Shown: in pieces, positions 14,952-21,396 of the stretch
Position numbering within the stretch: the first letter of the stretch is position 1
Layout of the letters: each line of letters begins with the position of its first letter
Assembly: GCA_046259385.1 (NCBI GenBank)
Contig: JBJYWI010000072.1
Span: 1-21,396, forward strand
Direction of reading: 5' to 3'
Length of the DNA stretch: 21,396 nucleotides
Source: CAVWDI01 sp046259385
GTDB taxonomy: Bacteria > Chloroflexota > Anaerolineae > Anaerolineales > UBA4823
The notes under the pieces: generated by a model
Databases searched by the model: none
What the model saw: only the letters and a program-made list of their open reading frames with translations
Told to the model about the DNA's origin: nothing
Position numbers and translations under genes: made by a program

Positions 14952-17126
14952 TTATTCGATGATCACCAATTGAGCCAGCGAAGCTACAACGCGCTTCAAT
15001 CCTATTTCTTCGAAAAAGATGTCCACAATTTCATCGCTGCCTTCAATTCGGCTATTTAAGACCATTCCTTCTCCCCATTCAGGATGCTGAACGTGCTGAC
15101 CGGGAATATATTTCTTTTCATCAAGGATCTCTCCGGTTTGTGCATTTTTCCAGTTAAAGCTCTGATGTCGGCTTGATGTCCTTACCCCTGGATAGGCATG
15201 CAAACTCTTGGTTTCTTCCAGCAAATCTGAGGGGATATCGTCCAGAAATCTGGAAGGTTGAACGGGTTCAGGATATCCAAAAGAGGTCTTATTTTGTGGG
15301 TAAAGTAAGTACAATTGGTCCTTAGCCCGCGTGATGCCGACGTATAGCAGGCGTCTTTCTTCCAGCATTTCTTCTTTATCATCGAACGAGCGGCTGTGAG
15401 GCAGGGTTCCTTCATTTAAGCCAACGATCATTACAATCGGAAATTCAAGGCCTTTAGCGGCGTGAAGAGTGAGCAGGGTGGGTACATTGGTGTTTGTTTC
15501 CAGTGTATCCTGGTCAGAAACCAAAGCCACCCGTTCGAGAAAAATTTCCAAACCACTATCTTGGTATTCATAGGCAAGGCGCCGCAGTTCCTTTACGTTA
15601 TCCCAGCGATCATGGCCTTCATCACTGCCGTCATCGATATAATCCTGGTAATTGACATCTTTAATGATCGTATCCATCAATTCTAGAGGAGAATGCTGGT
15701 CTTTGAGGGTAACCCATTTGTTCAGTAAGGCGCCAAAATGATTGAGATTAATATAGGTTCTATTGTTTAAAGTTCTTTGAAGCGGTGAATCCCGGTTCTC
15801 ACCCAATTCAGAGATAATATCTCCAGAAGTCCGGTTGGTTTGCAGGGATAATGTATACAGAGCAAAGAGCGTTTTATCCCCTATACCGCGCCTAGGAATA
15901 TTGATAATCCGGGTTAGGCTAATCTCATCGTCAGGGTTTTGTACGAGCCGCATATATGCAATGACATCTTTAATCTCCCTTCGACCGTAAAAGCGCTGTG
16001 CGCCTACCAATTTATATGGCAGTCCTGCTCGGAGAAAAGCTTCTTCAAGCATTCGTGATTGGGCATTGGTACGGTACATTACAGCAAAATCACCTGGGTT
16101 TGCCTTTTGGCGGGCAACCAGAGTGGCTACCGTATCAACGACGAACTGGGATTCCTCTTTGTCATCAAATACCTCATGTAGGATTGACTTTGAGCCGCCG
16201 GGGCGTGTTGTGAACAATAACTTTGGCGTACGGAGAGGGTGGCGGTTAATCACCGCCATTGCGACATTGAGGATTTCCTGCGTTGAACGATAATTTTGTT
16301 CCAACAAGATTTTTTGTAAATCCGGGAAATCATTTTCAAACCTGAGCAAGTTGCGGTAGTCTGCCCCTCTCCAGCGGTATATGGATTGGTCAGTATCTCC
16401 AACCACAAAAATGTTATTGTAGAATGAACTCAGGTGAGTCAGAAGTATATATTGAGCCAGATTTGTGTCCTGGAATTCATCAACAAGTACATGTTCGTAC
16501 CTGCGGGAATATTTTTCGCGAACTTCTTTAAATTCTTCTAAAAGGAAAGCGGTCCACAATAATAGATCATCGAAATCCAGCGCGTTATTTGTTATCAACA
16601 AATTTTGATAATGGTTGTAGACCTGTTTCACAACTTCATCGTGATAGGTATTAACTGGGAAGTTATCTGGTAGGATAAGCTCGTTTTTGGCTCTGGATAT
16701 AGACGCATGAACGCCAGCAGGGCGGTATTTTTTATCGTCGATTTGGAGTGCTTTCAATGATTGCTTTACTATACTTATCTGGTCATCAGCATCGTAGATC
16801 ACAAAATTCGAGCTGAATGGAAGGTTGCTGGATTCGCGCCGGAGGAGGCGAGCGCATGTGGAATGAAATGTTCCCAGTGTCATCCCTTGAATGTCCTCGC
16901 CGATTAGACGATTGACCCGGTCTTTCATCTCACGGGCTGCCTTGTTGGTGAAAGTGACTGCCAGAATGCTGTAAGGACGAACTCCGAGATGACTGATGAG
17001 ATACGCAATCCTGTGGGTTAATACACGGGTTTTACCCGAACCAGGCCCGGCGAGAACAAGTATTGGTCCGTAACCAGCCAGAACAGCTTGTTGCTGCTGG
17101 GGATTTAATTCCTCTAAAATTTCCAT
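14952..17126 (-). CDS. pcrA: ATP-dependent DNA helicase PcrA/UvrD (SF1A)
   Basis: This protein has 724 residues, standard for PcrA/UvrD. The Q motif LNPQQQQAV is at 7-15, Walker A GPGSGKTR at 27-34, motif Ia TFTNKAAREMK at 58-68, motif II DEFQDTN at 216-222, motif III VVGDTDQSIYRWRGA at 241-255 and motif IV LEQNYRS at 275-281. Motifs V (TLHAAKGLEFPIV) and VI (RRLLYVGITRAKDQLYL) lie near residues 560-620. The C-terminal 50 residues (PGQHVQHPEWGEGMVLNSR onward) form the Tudor-like domain known to bind RNA polymerase. It is a 3'-5' DNA helicase acting in repair, recombination control and replication-transcription conflicts. It is transcribed away from holB from a short shared region with its own extended -10 promoter. 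The start is supported by MEILEELNPQQ, the usual PcrA beginning. Confidence 0.96.
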   Translation of the reverse strand: MEILEELNPQQQQAVLAGYGPILVLAGPGSGKTRVLTHRIAYLISHLGVRPYSILAVTFTNKAAREMKDRVNRLIGEDIQGMTLGTFHSTCARLLRRESSNLPFSSNFVIYDADDQISIVKQSLKALQIDDKKYRPAGVHASISRAKNELILPDNFPVNTYHDEVVKQVYNHYQNLLITNNALDFDDLLLWTAFLLEEFKEVREKYSRRYEHVLVDEFQDTNLAQYILLTHLSSFYNNIFVVGDTDQSIYRWRGADYRNLLRFENDFPDLQKILLEQNYRSTQEILNVAMAVINRHPLRTPKLLFTTRPGGSKSILHEVFDDKEESQFVVDTVATLVARQKANPGDFAVMYRTNAQSRMLEEAFLRAGLPYKLVGAQRFYGRREIKDVIAYMRLVQNPDDEISLTRIINIPRRGIGDKTLFALYTLSLQTNRTSGDIISELGENRDSPLQRTLNNRTYINLNHFGALLNKWVTLKDQHSPLELMDTIIKDVNYQDYIDDGSDEGHDRWDNVKELRRLAYEYQDSGLEIFLERVALVSDQDTLETNTNVPTLLTLHAAKGLEFPIVMIVGLNEGTLPHSRSFDDKEEMLEERRLLYVGITRAKDQLYLLYPQNKTSFGYPEPVQPSRFLDDIPSDLLEETKSLHAYPGVRTSSRHQSFNWKNAQTGEILDEKKYIPGQHVQHPEWGEGMVLNSRIEGSDEIVDIFFEEIGLKRVVASLAQLVIIE

Positions 17127-17135
17127 GAGGCTGGC

Positions 17136-17144
17136 ATTATAGCA
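17136..17144 (-). promoter_or_regulatory. Extended -10 promoter of pcrA, nearly leaderless
   Basis: On the minus strand, TGC followed directly by TATAAT (17144-17136) makes a perfect extended -10; the -35 (TTTTTC, 17 bases upstream) is poor, as often seen with extended -10 promoters. Nine bases separate TATAAT from the pcrA ATG at 17126, the same distance as at tsaE. No Shine-Dalgarno fits in between. Confidence 0.65.
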
Positions 17145-17202
17145 CAGCGGTGAACCGTGAAAAATTGCATGTGTTCAAACAATACTAGACGCGCAGTGTC
17201 TG

Positions 17203-17231
17203 TTGCCAAACAAATCTGCTTGGGCTAAAAT
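17203..17231 (+). promoter_or_regulatory. Leaderless promoter of holB
   Basis: TTGCCA (17203-17208), a 17-base spacer, then TAAAAT (17226-17231). Six bases later comes the ATG at 17238, where transcription would be expected to start. There is no Shine-Dalgarno. Both hexamers match the sigma-70-type consensus at five of six positions. Confidence 0.65.
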
Positions 17232-17237
17232 CAGTTT

Positions 17238-18245
17238 ATGAACTGGGGATTGGTTGGGCATGAATGGGCGGTTTCGTTACTTAAAGAGCAAATGGTCCAA
17301 AGCAGACTGCGGCATGCATATCTGTTCACCGGTCCTGGCGGTATAGGCCGCAGAACCACTGCTGTCCGGTTGGCACAGGCGCTGAATTGTGCCCAACCGC
17401 TCTCGGATGGAGAACCCTGTCTCGCCTGTTCTGTATGTAAACGAATTAATAATAATGGCTACCCTGATTTAACTGTTGTTCAATCCGAATCGCCCGGTAG
17501 GGTGCTTAAAGTGGACCAGATCCGGGAATTACAGCGAATTATTGCCCTTTCGCCTTACGAATCGCAGTACCGGATTGTGGTATTGCTCCGGTTTGAAGAG
17601 GCTAGCAGTGAGGCCGCAAATGCCCTGCTCAAGACTCTGGAAGAACCAGGTGACAAAGTGATATTAATCCTCACCGCTGACGCAGCCGAGAATCTGCCGC
17701 CGACTGTGGTTTCTCGATGTGAAGTAATGCGTTTCCGGCCTCCTGCTGTGGAAGAATTAAGCGAATGGCTGGCAAAGAACTTACAAGTTTCCAGGGAAGA
17801 TGCTGATCTGTTCGCTCATATTTCCAGTGGGGCTCCTGGTAGGGCAATTCAACTGCATCAAGAACCGGATCAGCTCAAAAAACGGAATGAAATAATAAGG
17901 GAGTTTTACGATTTGTTGAATTCTGACCGGGTATACCGTTTCAAATATATTTCCAGGTTTGACTATCCAATGGATTTACCAAGATCCCGCAAGGAATTGA
18001 CCGAACGTATAAGCGTCTGGTTTAGTTTCTGGCGGGATGTTTTGTTATGCGCCAGCGGAGCTTCACTGCCTTACTCGAATATCGATCAGAAGGAAAGACT
18101 TGAAGTGTTCGCCGACAAAATTGGATTGGGAACTGCCCGCCATTTAGTGAGTGAAACTCAGAAGGTAAAGGATCTCCTGGAAAAAAATATTAACCCCAGG
18201 TTGGCGGCTGAAGAGCTTTTGTTAAATTATCCATTTGATAATTGA
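17238..18245 (+). CDS. holB: DNA polymerase III delta' subunit (clamp loader)
   Basis: This protein has 335 residues. It follows the DnaX/HolB AAA+ pattern: HAYLFTGPGGIGRRT (26-40), four cysteines C51, C61, C64 and C67 as the zinc site, FEEASSEAANALLKTLEEP (119-137), and the SRC arginine motif at 159-161 in PPTVVSRCEVMRF. The Walker A lysine is replaced by arginine (G32-x4-G37-R38-R39-T40), so it probably does not hydrolyse ATP; this fits delta', which is a rigid stator in the clamp loader and supplies the SRC arginine in trans. No clamp-binding or tau-type tail is present, so it is HolB rather than DnaX. It is divergently placed to pcrA and followed by a strong terminator. Confidence 0.93.
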   Translation: MNWGLVGHEWAVSLLKEQMVQSRLRHAYLFTGPGGIGRRTTAVRLAQALNCAQPLSDGEPCLACSVCKRINNNGYPDLTVVQSESPGRVLKVDQIRELQRIIALSPYESQYRIVVLLRFEEASSEAANALLKTLEEPGDKVILILTADAAENLPPTVVSRCEVMRFRPPAVEELSEWLAKNLQVSREDADLFAHISSGAPGRAIQLHQEPDQLKKRNEIIREFYDLLNSDRVYRFKYISRFDYPMDLPRSRKELTERISVWFSFWRDVLLCASGASLPYSNIDQKERLEVFADKIGLGTARHLVSETQKVKDLLEKNINPRLAAEELLLNYPFDN

Positions 18246-18254
18246 GCGTAAATT

Positions 18255-18280
18255 TCTGCCTTTGTTGCTCTTAAGGCAGA
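18255..18280 (+). terminator. Intrinsic terminator after holB
   Basis: An eight-base-pair perfect stem, TCTGCCTT (18255-18262) and AAGGCAGA (18273-18280), with a ten-base loop, is followed by a T-rich stretch (TACTTTGTTTGATTTT). It starts 9 bases after the holB stop and should end its transcript before the next gene's own promoter. Confidence 0.7.
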
Positions 18281-18357
18281 TACTTTGTTTGATTTTATAA
18301 ATAAACAGATCCGATGGTCACCGTTTCCAATTTAGTTCTGGATTAGTTTGCGCGTTG

Positions 18358-18363
18358 TATAAT
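18358..18363 (+). promoter_or_regulatory. -10 element of the MBL-fold gene
   Basis: A perfect TATAAT, without a good -35, lies 39 bases before the ATG at 18403. Unlike holB, the gene has a Shine-Dalgarno (GAGG at 18394-18397, five bases before the ATG), so a leader of about 33 bases is likely. Confidence 0.5.
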
Positions 18364-18402
18364 TATTCATTGAATACATAAATTTTCTTAGTCGAGGAAT
18401 AT

Positions 18403-19266
18403 ATGCGCAAGATTGATGAAGGCATTTATTATGAAGATTCTTTTCCCGGAGTGACGCTGGGAGCGATTATCTACCCAGATGGGATAATTGGGATAGATGC
18501 GCCGATCAGGTCGGAAGACGCCCGTGCATGGCGTTCGGTTTTAATGGACCATCGGGGTTGGAAGAACAGGTTTCTGGTCAGCCTGGATTCCCATCCGGAT
18601 AGAACCTTAGGCGCAAAATCAATGGAGACAACTTTGATAACCCATGAAAAAACGGCTGAGATCTTTCAAAACCGTTCGACCATTTTCAAAGGACAGGTTA
18701 TGGAGACAGGCTCGGAATGGGAATCATACAATGAAGCGATTGGGATGCGCTGGGCGATTCCTGAAATTACTTTCAGCAATCAGATAAAACTGCATTGGGA
18801 TAACTCCGAAGTCATCCTGGAACACCATCCTGGACCGTCTCTCGAGTCTATTTGGGTAATACTACCTGGGGAAAAGGTGGTTTTTGTGGGCGACACAGTT
18901 GTGGTAGATCAACCCCCATTCTTTGCAGATGCAGATCTGGACCTTTGGGAAACGCAGTTGGATATCTTGCTGAAATCTTATCGTGAATTTGTGATTATCA
19001 GCGGTCGCGGCGGACCGATCGTTCAACAGGATGTTCATGAACTGAGAAAATTTATCAGAAACGTCTCCCGCCGAATGGAAAATCTGGCAAACAAGGAAGC
19101 CTTGCCGGAGGAAACCACCAAAATGGTACCATCCCTGCTTGGAAGATTAAAATTTCCAAGCCTCAAAAAAGATCAATATGAACATCGACTCAAGTATGGG
19201 CTATTTAATTATTACCAGCGAAGATACCACCAAACCGTGAATCAGGAACACCTCAACCTGGAATAA
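18403..19266 (+). CDS. MBL-fold protein with degenerate metal site
   Basis: This protein has 287 residues. The fold is visible from alternating strands and the ordered landmarks of the metallo-beta-lactamase superfamily: the IIGIDAPI strand (28-35), the loop at 61-70, EHHPGPSLESIWVILP (140-155), FVGDTVV (161-167) and ISGRGGPI (199-206). The usual HxHxDH signature reads D62-S-H64-P-D66-R67, so the first and last histidines are lost. A histidine is kept in the HHPGPS block and D164 is kept, but the final GHG histidine is R202. It is therefore likely either a mono-metal or a non-catalytic protein. Substrate is unknown. The gene has its own -10 and Shine-Dalgarno and sits alone between the holB terminator and the asparaginase gene, 91 bases ahead of the latter. 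Confidence 0.8.
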   Translation: MRKIDEGIYYEDSFPGVTLGAIIYPDGIIGIDAPIRSEDARAWRSVLMDHRGWKNRFLVSLDSHPDRTLGAKSMETTLITHEKTAEIFQNRSTIFKGQVMETGSEWESYNEAIGMRWAIPEITFSNQIKLHWDNSEVILEHHPGPSLESIWVILPGEKVVFVGDTVVVDQPPFFADADLDLWETQLDILLKSYREFVIISGRGGPIVQQDVHELRKFIRNVSRRMENLANKEALPEETTKMVPSLLGRLKFPSLKKDQYEHRLKYGLFNYYQRRYHQTVNQEHLNLE

Positions 19267-19357
19267 AAGATTTATATAACGGCTTGGCTTATCAGTTTAT
19301 TGTTCTTTATCAATCCCAATTCCATAAAAATATTATAAGGTCAGGGGTAAATAAAAA

Positions 19358-20464
19358 ATGAAAAGAAATTTACCTTCATATTCACCGGTATTTTTAACTA
19401 AACGAGGGGAAACGGTCGAATCAATCCGTTTCGGTGCAGCTGCGGTGGTAAATAGTAATGGGGAGTTGATTGCTCAGATTGGAGAACCGGAGGCTGTCAC
19501 TTTCCTGCGCTCCACTGCAAAACCCTTTCAGGTGATGCCGTTTATTGAAAATGGCGGTGCAGACATTTACGGGTTGAATGAACGAGAAGTGGCAGTTATG
19601 TGTTCTTCACATTCGGGTACTGATGAACATATCGAAGTAATTAGTGGAATTCAAGCAAAAACAGGAGTGATTGAAAGCGAATTGTTGTGCGGCGTTCAAT
19701 ATCCAATTGATAAATCCTTAAAAGAAAAAATGCTGGTCGAAAAGGAAGAACCCCGCCCAAACCACCACAACTGTTCTGGAATGCATACTGCCCTTCTCTC
19801 CCGGGCAAAAATGGTGGAAATGGAAGGCGAGAGCAATGCCGATATGCTGCCTTATACAGAGAGAGACCACCAGGTCCAGATTGAGATCTTATCCAGTCTT
19901 TCCGCCATGTGTGGATTATCGGTGAGAGATATAAATACAGGAACAGATGGGTGTTCTGTGCCTACTTTTGCATTACCATTGCGAAACGCTGCTCTGGCAT
20001 ATGCCAGGCTTTGCGACCCTGATAACAGCGGTGTTGATCCAGTTGAAAGGGTTTCTGCTTGCCGGTTAATATTTAATTCAATGAACACTTATCCAGTTAT
20101 GGTTGCAGGTCCCAGGAGGTTTGATACCTGTTTGATGCAGGCAGTTGGAGGAGGTATTATTTCAAAAAGCGGTGCTGAAGGGGTCCAGGCGATAGGAATA
20201 ATGCAGGGATTTCTAGGGGTAGATTCGCCCGGGATGGGGATATTTATAAAAATATCTGATGGCGATCAACAGGGAGATGCAGGCCCGGCTGTAGCGATTG
20301 CGTTGCTGGATAAGCTTGGCATACTGGACTCTAAAATGAAAAGTGATTTAGCTGATTTTGGACCGGTTTTACCGGTTCTCAACTGCAGAGATTTACTGGT
20401 GGGTGATGGATTCCCCATTTTTGAACTGGAATTTGTTGAAAACAAGGAGAGACGCAGCCTTTAA
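19358..20464 (+). CDS. Asparaginase II family enzyme (rhizobial ReAV type)
   Basis: This protein has 368 residues. The family (PF06089-like) is recognised by RSTAKPFQVMPF (51-62), which holds S52 and K55; CSSHSG (82-87), with the second catalytic serine; NHHNCSGMH (135-143); TDGCSVPTFALPL (196-208), with D197 and C199; and KSGAEGVQAIG (270-280). It should hydrolyse L-asparagine to aspartate and ammonia in the cytoplasm and is unrelated to the classical AnsA/AnsB fold. In the studied rhizobial enzyme the zinc ligands are two cysteines and a lysine; here the cysteines (C139, C199) are present but the lysine position reads M142 (NCSGMH instead of NCSGKH). This comparison is from memory. A purine-rich Shine-Dalgarno-like AGGGG lies 10 bases ahead of the ATG. 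The endonuclease gene follows after 27 bases. Confidence 0.9.
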   Translation: MKRNLPSYSPVFLTKRGETVESIRFGAAAVVNSNGELIAQIGEPEAVTFLRSTAKPFQVMPFIENGGADIYGLNEREVAVMCSSHSGTDEHIEVISGIQAKTGVIESELLCGVQYPIDKSLKEKMLVEKEEPRPNHHNCSGMHTALLSRAKMVEMEGESNADMLPYTERDHQVQIEILSSLSAMCGLSVRDINTGTDGCSVPTFALPLRNAALAYARLCDPDNSGVDPVERVSACRLIFNSMNTYPVMVAGPRRFDTCLMQAVGGGIISKSGAEGVQAIGIMQGFLGVDSPGMGIFIKISDGDQQGDAGPAVAIALLDKLGILDSKMKSDLADFGPVLPVLNCRDLLVGDGFPIFELEFVENKERRSL

Positions 20465-20472
20465 AACTTGCT

Positions 20473-20484
20473 GGTATATATACC
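20473..20484. repeat. Perfect 12-base palindrome between asparaginase and endonuclease genes
   Basis: GGTATATATACC reads the same on both strands and sits alone in the 27-base gap, 7 bases before the endonuclease ATG. It could be an operator or a small mRNA hairpin, or a chance AT-rich palindrome. Confidence 0.35.
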
Positions 20485-20491
20485 TTAAATT

Positions 20492-21160
20492 ATGGATGAA
20501 AAGGAATTCGGACGGCTGGTAAATAATCGCTTACTGGATTATTACGGGTATCCAGAATGGAGAAATCCACTTCCTGCGATTGACGAATTGATATCAACCA
20601 TTCTCTCACAAAACACAAACGATTTAAATCGCGATCGAGCATTCAGAGAATTAAGAAAAAGATTTCCAGGCTGGGGGGAGGTCCGCGACGCTCCAGTGCA
20701 AGAGGTTATTGAAGCAATAAAAACCGCAGGTCTGGCAAATCAGAAAGGACCACGCATCCAACGCCTTCTGCGGGAGATAACTGAGCAGCGCGGGGAGATA
20801 AATTTGGACTTCCTTGAGGAATTTTCTGTAGAGGAAGCATCTGAATGGCTGCAGAGTTTCAATGGTGTGGGTCCAAAAACTGCTGCGATCGTGCTGCAGT
20901 TTTCTCTTGGAAAAGCTGCATTCCCTGTCGACACGCATATATATCGTGTTTCAGGTAGGCTCGGTTTGCGCCCTGAAAAAATGAGCGCTGAAAAAGCGCA
21001 CGATTATCTGTCCATTATATTTCCAAAGGAAATGTATTTCGCCGCTCACCTTAACTTAATTCGTTTAGGGAGGGAAATCTGCAGCGCGCGCAGTCCAAAA
21101 TGTGATATCTGTCCATTAAATGACATCTGTCATTATAATTTGGAATCAACTAGGAAATAG
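20492..21160 (+). CDS. nth: Endonuclease III-like DNA glycosylase (HhH-GPD, 4Fe-4S)
   Basis: This protein has 222 residues. The helix-hairpin-helix is FNGVGPKTA (123-131), with catalytic lysine K129, and the catalytic aspartate is D147 in PVDTHIYRVSGRLGL. The C-terminal cluster C197-x6-C204-x2-C207-x5-C213 matches the 4Fe-4S loop of EndoIII. The ILSQNTND segment (37-44) replaces the LSAQATD of E. coli Nth and is more like the archaeal-style EndoIII branch. It is a bifunctional glycosylase/AP lyase for oxidised pyrimidines. Lysine and aspartate are both present, so it should be active; MutY (no lysine) is excluded. It lies 27 bases downstream of the asparaginase gene with no Shine-Dalgarno, so it is probably read from the same mRNA. 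Confidence 0.9.
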   Translation: MDEKEFGRLVNNRLLDYYGYPEWRNPLPAIDELISTILSQNTNDLNRDRAFRELRKRFPGWGEVRDAPVQEVIEAIKTAGLANQKGPRIQRLLREITEQRGEINLDFLEEFSVEEASEWLQSFNGVGPKTAAIVLQFSLGKAAFPVDTHIYRVSGRLGLRPEKMSAEKAHDYLSIIFPKEMYFAAHLNLIRLGREICSARSPKCDICPLNDICHYNLESTRK

Positions 21161-21396
21161 ATGTTTGGAAATGGTATTACGAACATATTTTTTATAGAAT
21201 CCAATATGAAAGAAATCATCTCGAACAAGTGATATTTGACAATTATCCGGGTAGTGATTGTTCGGTAAGATTTTTGCAGATTGAAGCAGCAGGTGTTGAT
21301 CTAGGAAAAACACCCCAAATTGCTCATCGCTGTTTCCTCCTTTGGCGAAAGCCTCCGCCTGCGCAAATGCCGGGCGGAGGCTGATTTAATTTAAGG
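21161..21396. other. Non-coding right end of the window
   Basis: These 236 bases after the endonuclease gene contain no supported gene on either strand. They hold a strong hairpin (21350-21382) and, on the minus strand, an 8-residue mini-ORF (21301-21327) behind a perfect Shine-Dalgarno. TTGACA occurs at 21236-21241 on the plus strand without a matching -10 at normal spacing. Confidence 0.6.
21350..21382. repeat. Strong GC-rich hairpin, terminator or dispersed palindrome
   Basis: The ten-base-pair perfect stem AGCCTCCGCC (21350-21359) and GGCGGAGGCT (21373-21382) encloses a 13-base loop. It is clearly more GC-rich than its surroundings. On the plus strand it is followed by TGATTTAATTT, a mediocre T-tract, so it may end the nth transcript. 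Being GC-rich in an AT-rich gap, it could instead be one copy of a dispersed intergenic repeat. Confidence 0.6.

Noticed and set aside
21236..21241. TTGACA hexamer, a possible -35 for a gene to the right of the window.
   Set aside because: No -10-like hexamer follows at 16-18 bases, and no downstream gene is visible before the window ends.
21146..21386. Minus-strand reading frame of nearly 80 codons ending with TGA at 21148-21146.
   Set aside because: It looks open and protein-like but has no ATG; only an internal GTG without ribosome-binding site, and it overlaps the end of nth on the other strand. Most likely chance or a relic.
1..21396. Search for CRISPR arrays, tRNA, rRNA, insertion sequences and phage genes.
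   Set aside because: No direct-repeat array, cloverleaf, transposase or integrase was seen by eye; a tool-based scan could still find a small RNA.

Overview
The window looks like a chromosomal segment of a moderate-GC, free-living bacterium. The protein set and the style of the GT39-like and helicase sequences suggest Chloroflexota (probably Anaerolineae). This is inference from protein character only; there is no rRNA or other phylogenetic marker to settle it. I saw no tRNA, rRNA, CRISPR array, transposase or phage gene, and no gene-free stretch longer than about 240 bases.

Layout. Positions 1-12420 (minus strand, read right to left) form a cell-surface glycan cluster: sulfotransferase, nucleotide-sugar 6-dehydrogenase, nucleotide-sugar 4-epimerase, Wzx-type flippase, GT4 glycosyltransferase, then four large multi-pass membrane proteins. 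Three of these four are GT-C/GT39-like, one is unrecognised, and the last runs off the left edge. Genes are packed with small gaps or ATGA overlaps, so they are probably co-transcribed. Positions 12442-14857 (minus) hold tsaE-tsaB-rimI followed by a family 4 uracil-DNA glycosylase; the first three overlap by 1-4 bases. Positions 14952-17126 (minus) encode a PcrA/UvrD helicase.

A 111-base divergent region then separates pcrA from a rightward group: holB (DNA polymerase III delta'), ending in a good hairpin terminator; an MBL-fold protein with a degraded metal site; an asparaginase II-type enzyme; and an endonuclease III-like glycosylase. The right end (21161-21396) is non-coding, with a strong 10-bp hairpin.

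How the parts work together. The left cluster would make an acidic nucleotide sugar (oxidation, then C4 epimerisation), build a lipid-linked glycan, flip it across the membrane and modify it further outside using GT-C enzymes. A PAPS-dependent sulfotransferase makes sulfation of this glycan or its lipid plausible. No initiating phosphoglycosyltransferase or Wzy polymerase was recognised, so the cluster probably continues to the left. The right half is housekeeping: t6A tRNA modification, base excision repair, helicase and replication clamp loading.

The most notable signals are leaderless or nearly leaderless promoters at pcrA, holB and tsaE, a clamp-binding-like C-terminus on the uracil-DNA glycosylase, and the sulfotransferase inside a glycan cluster.
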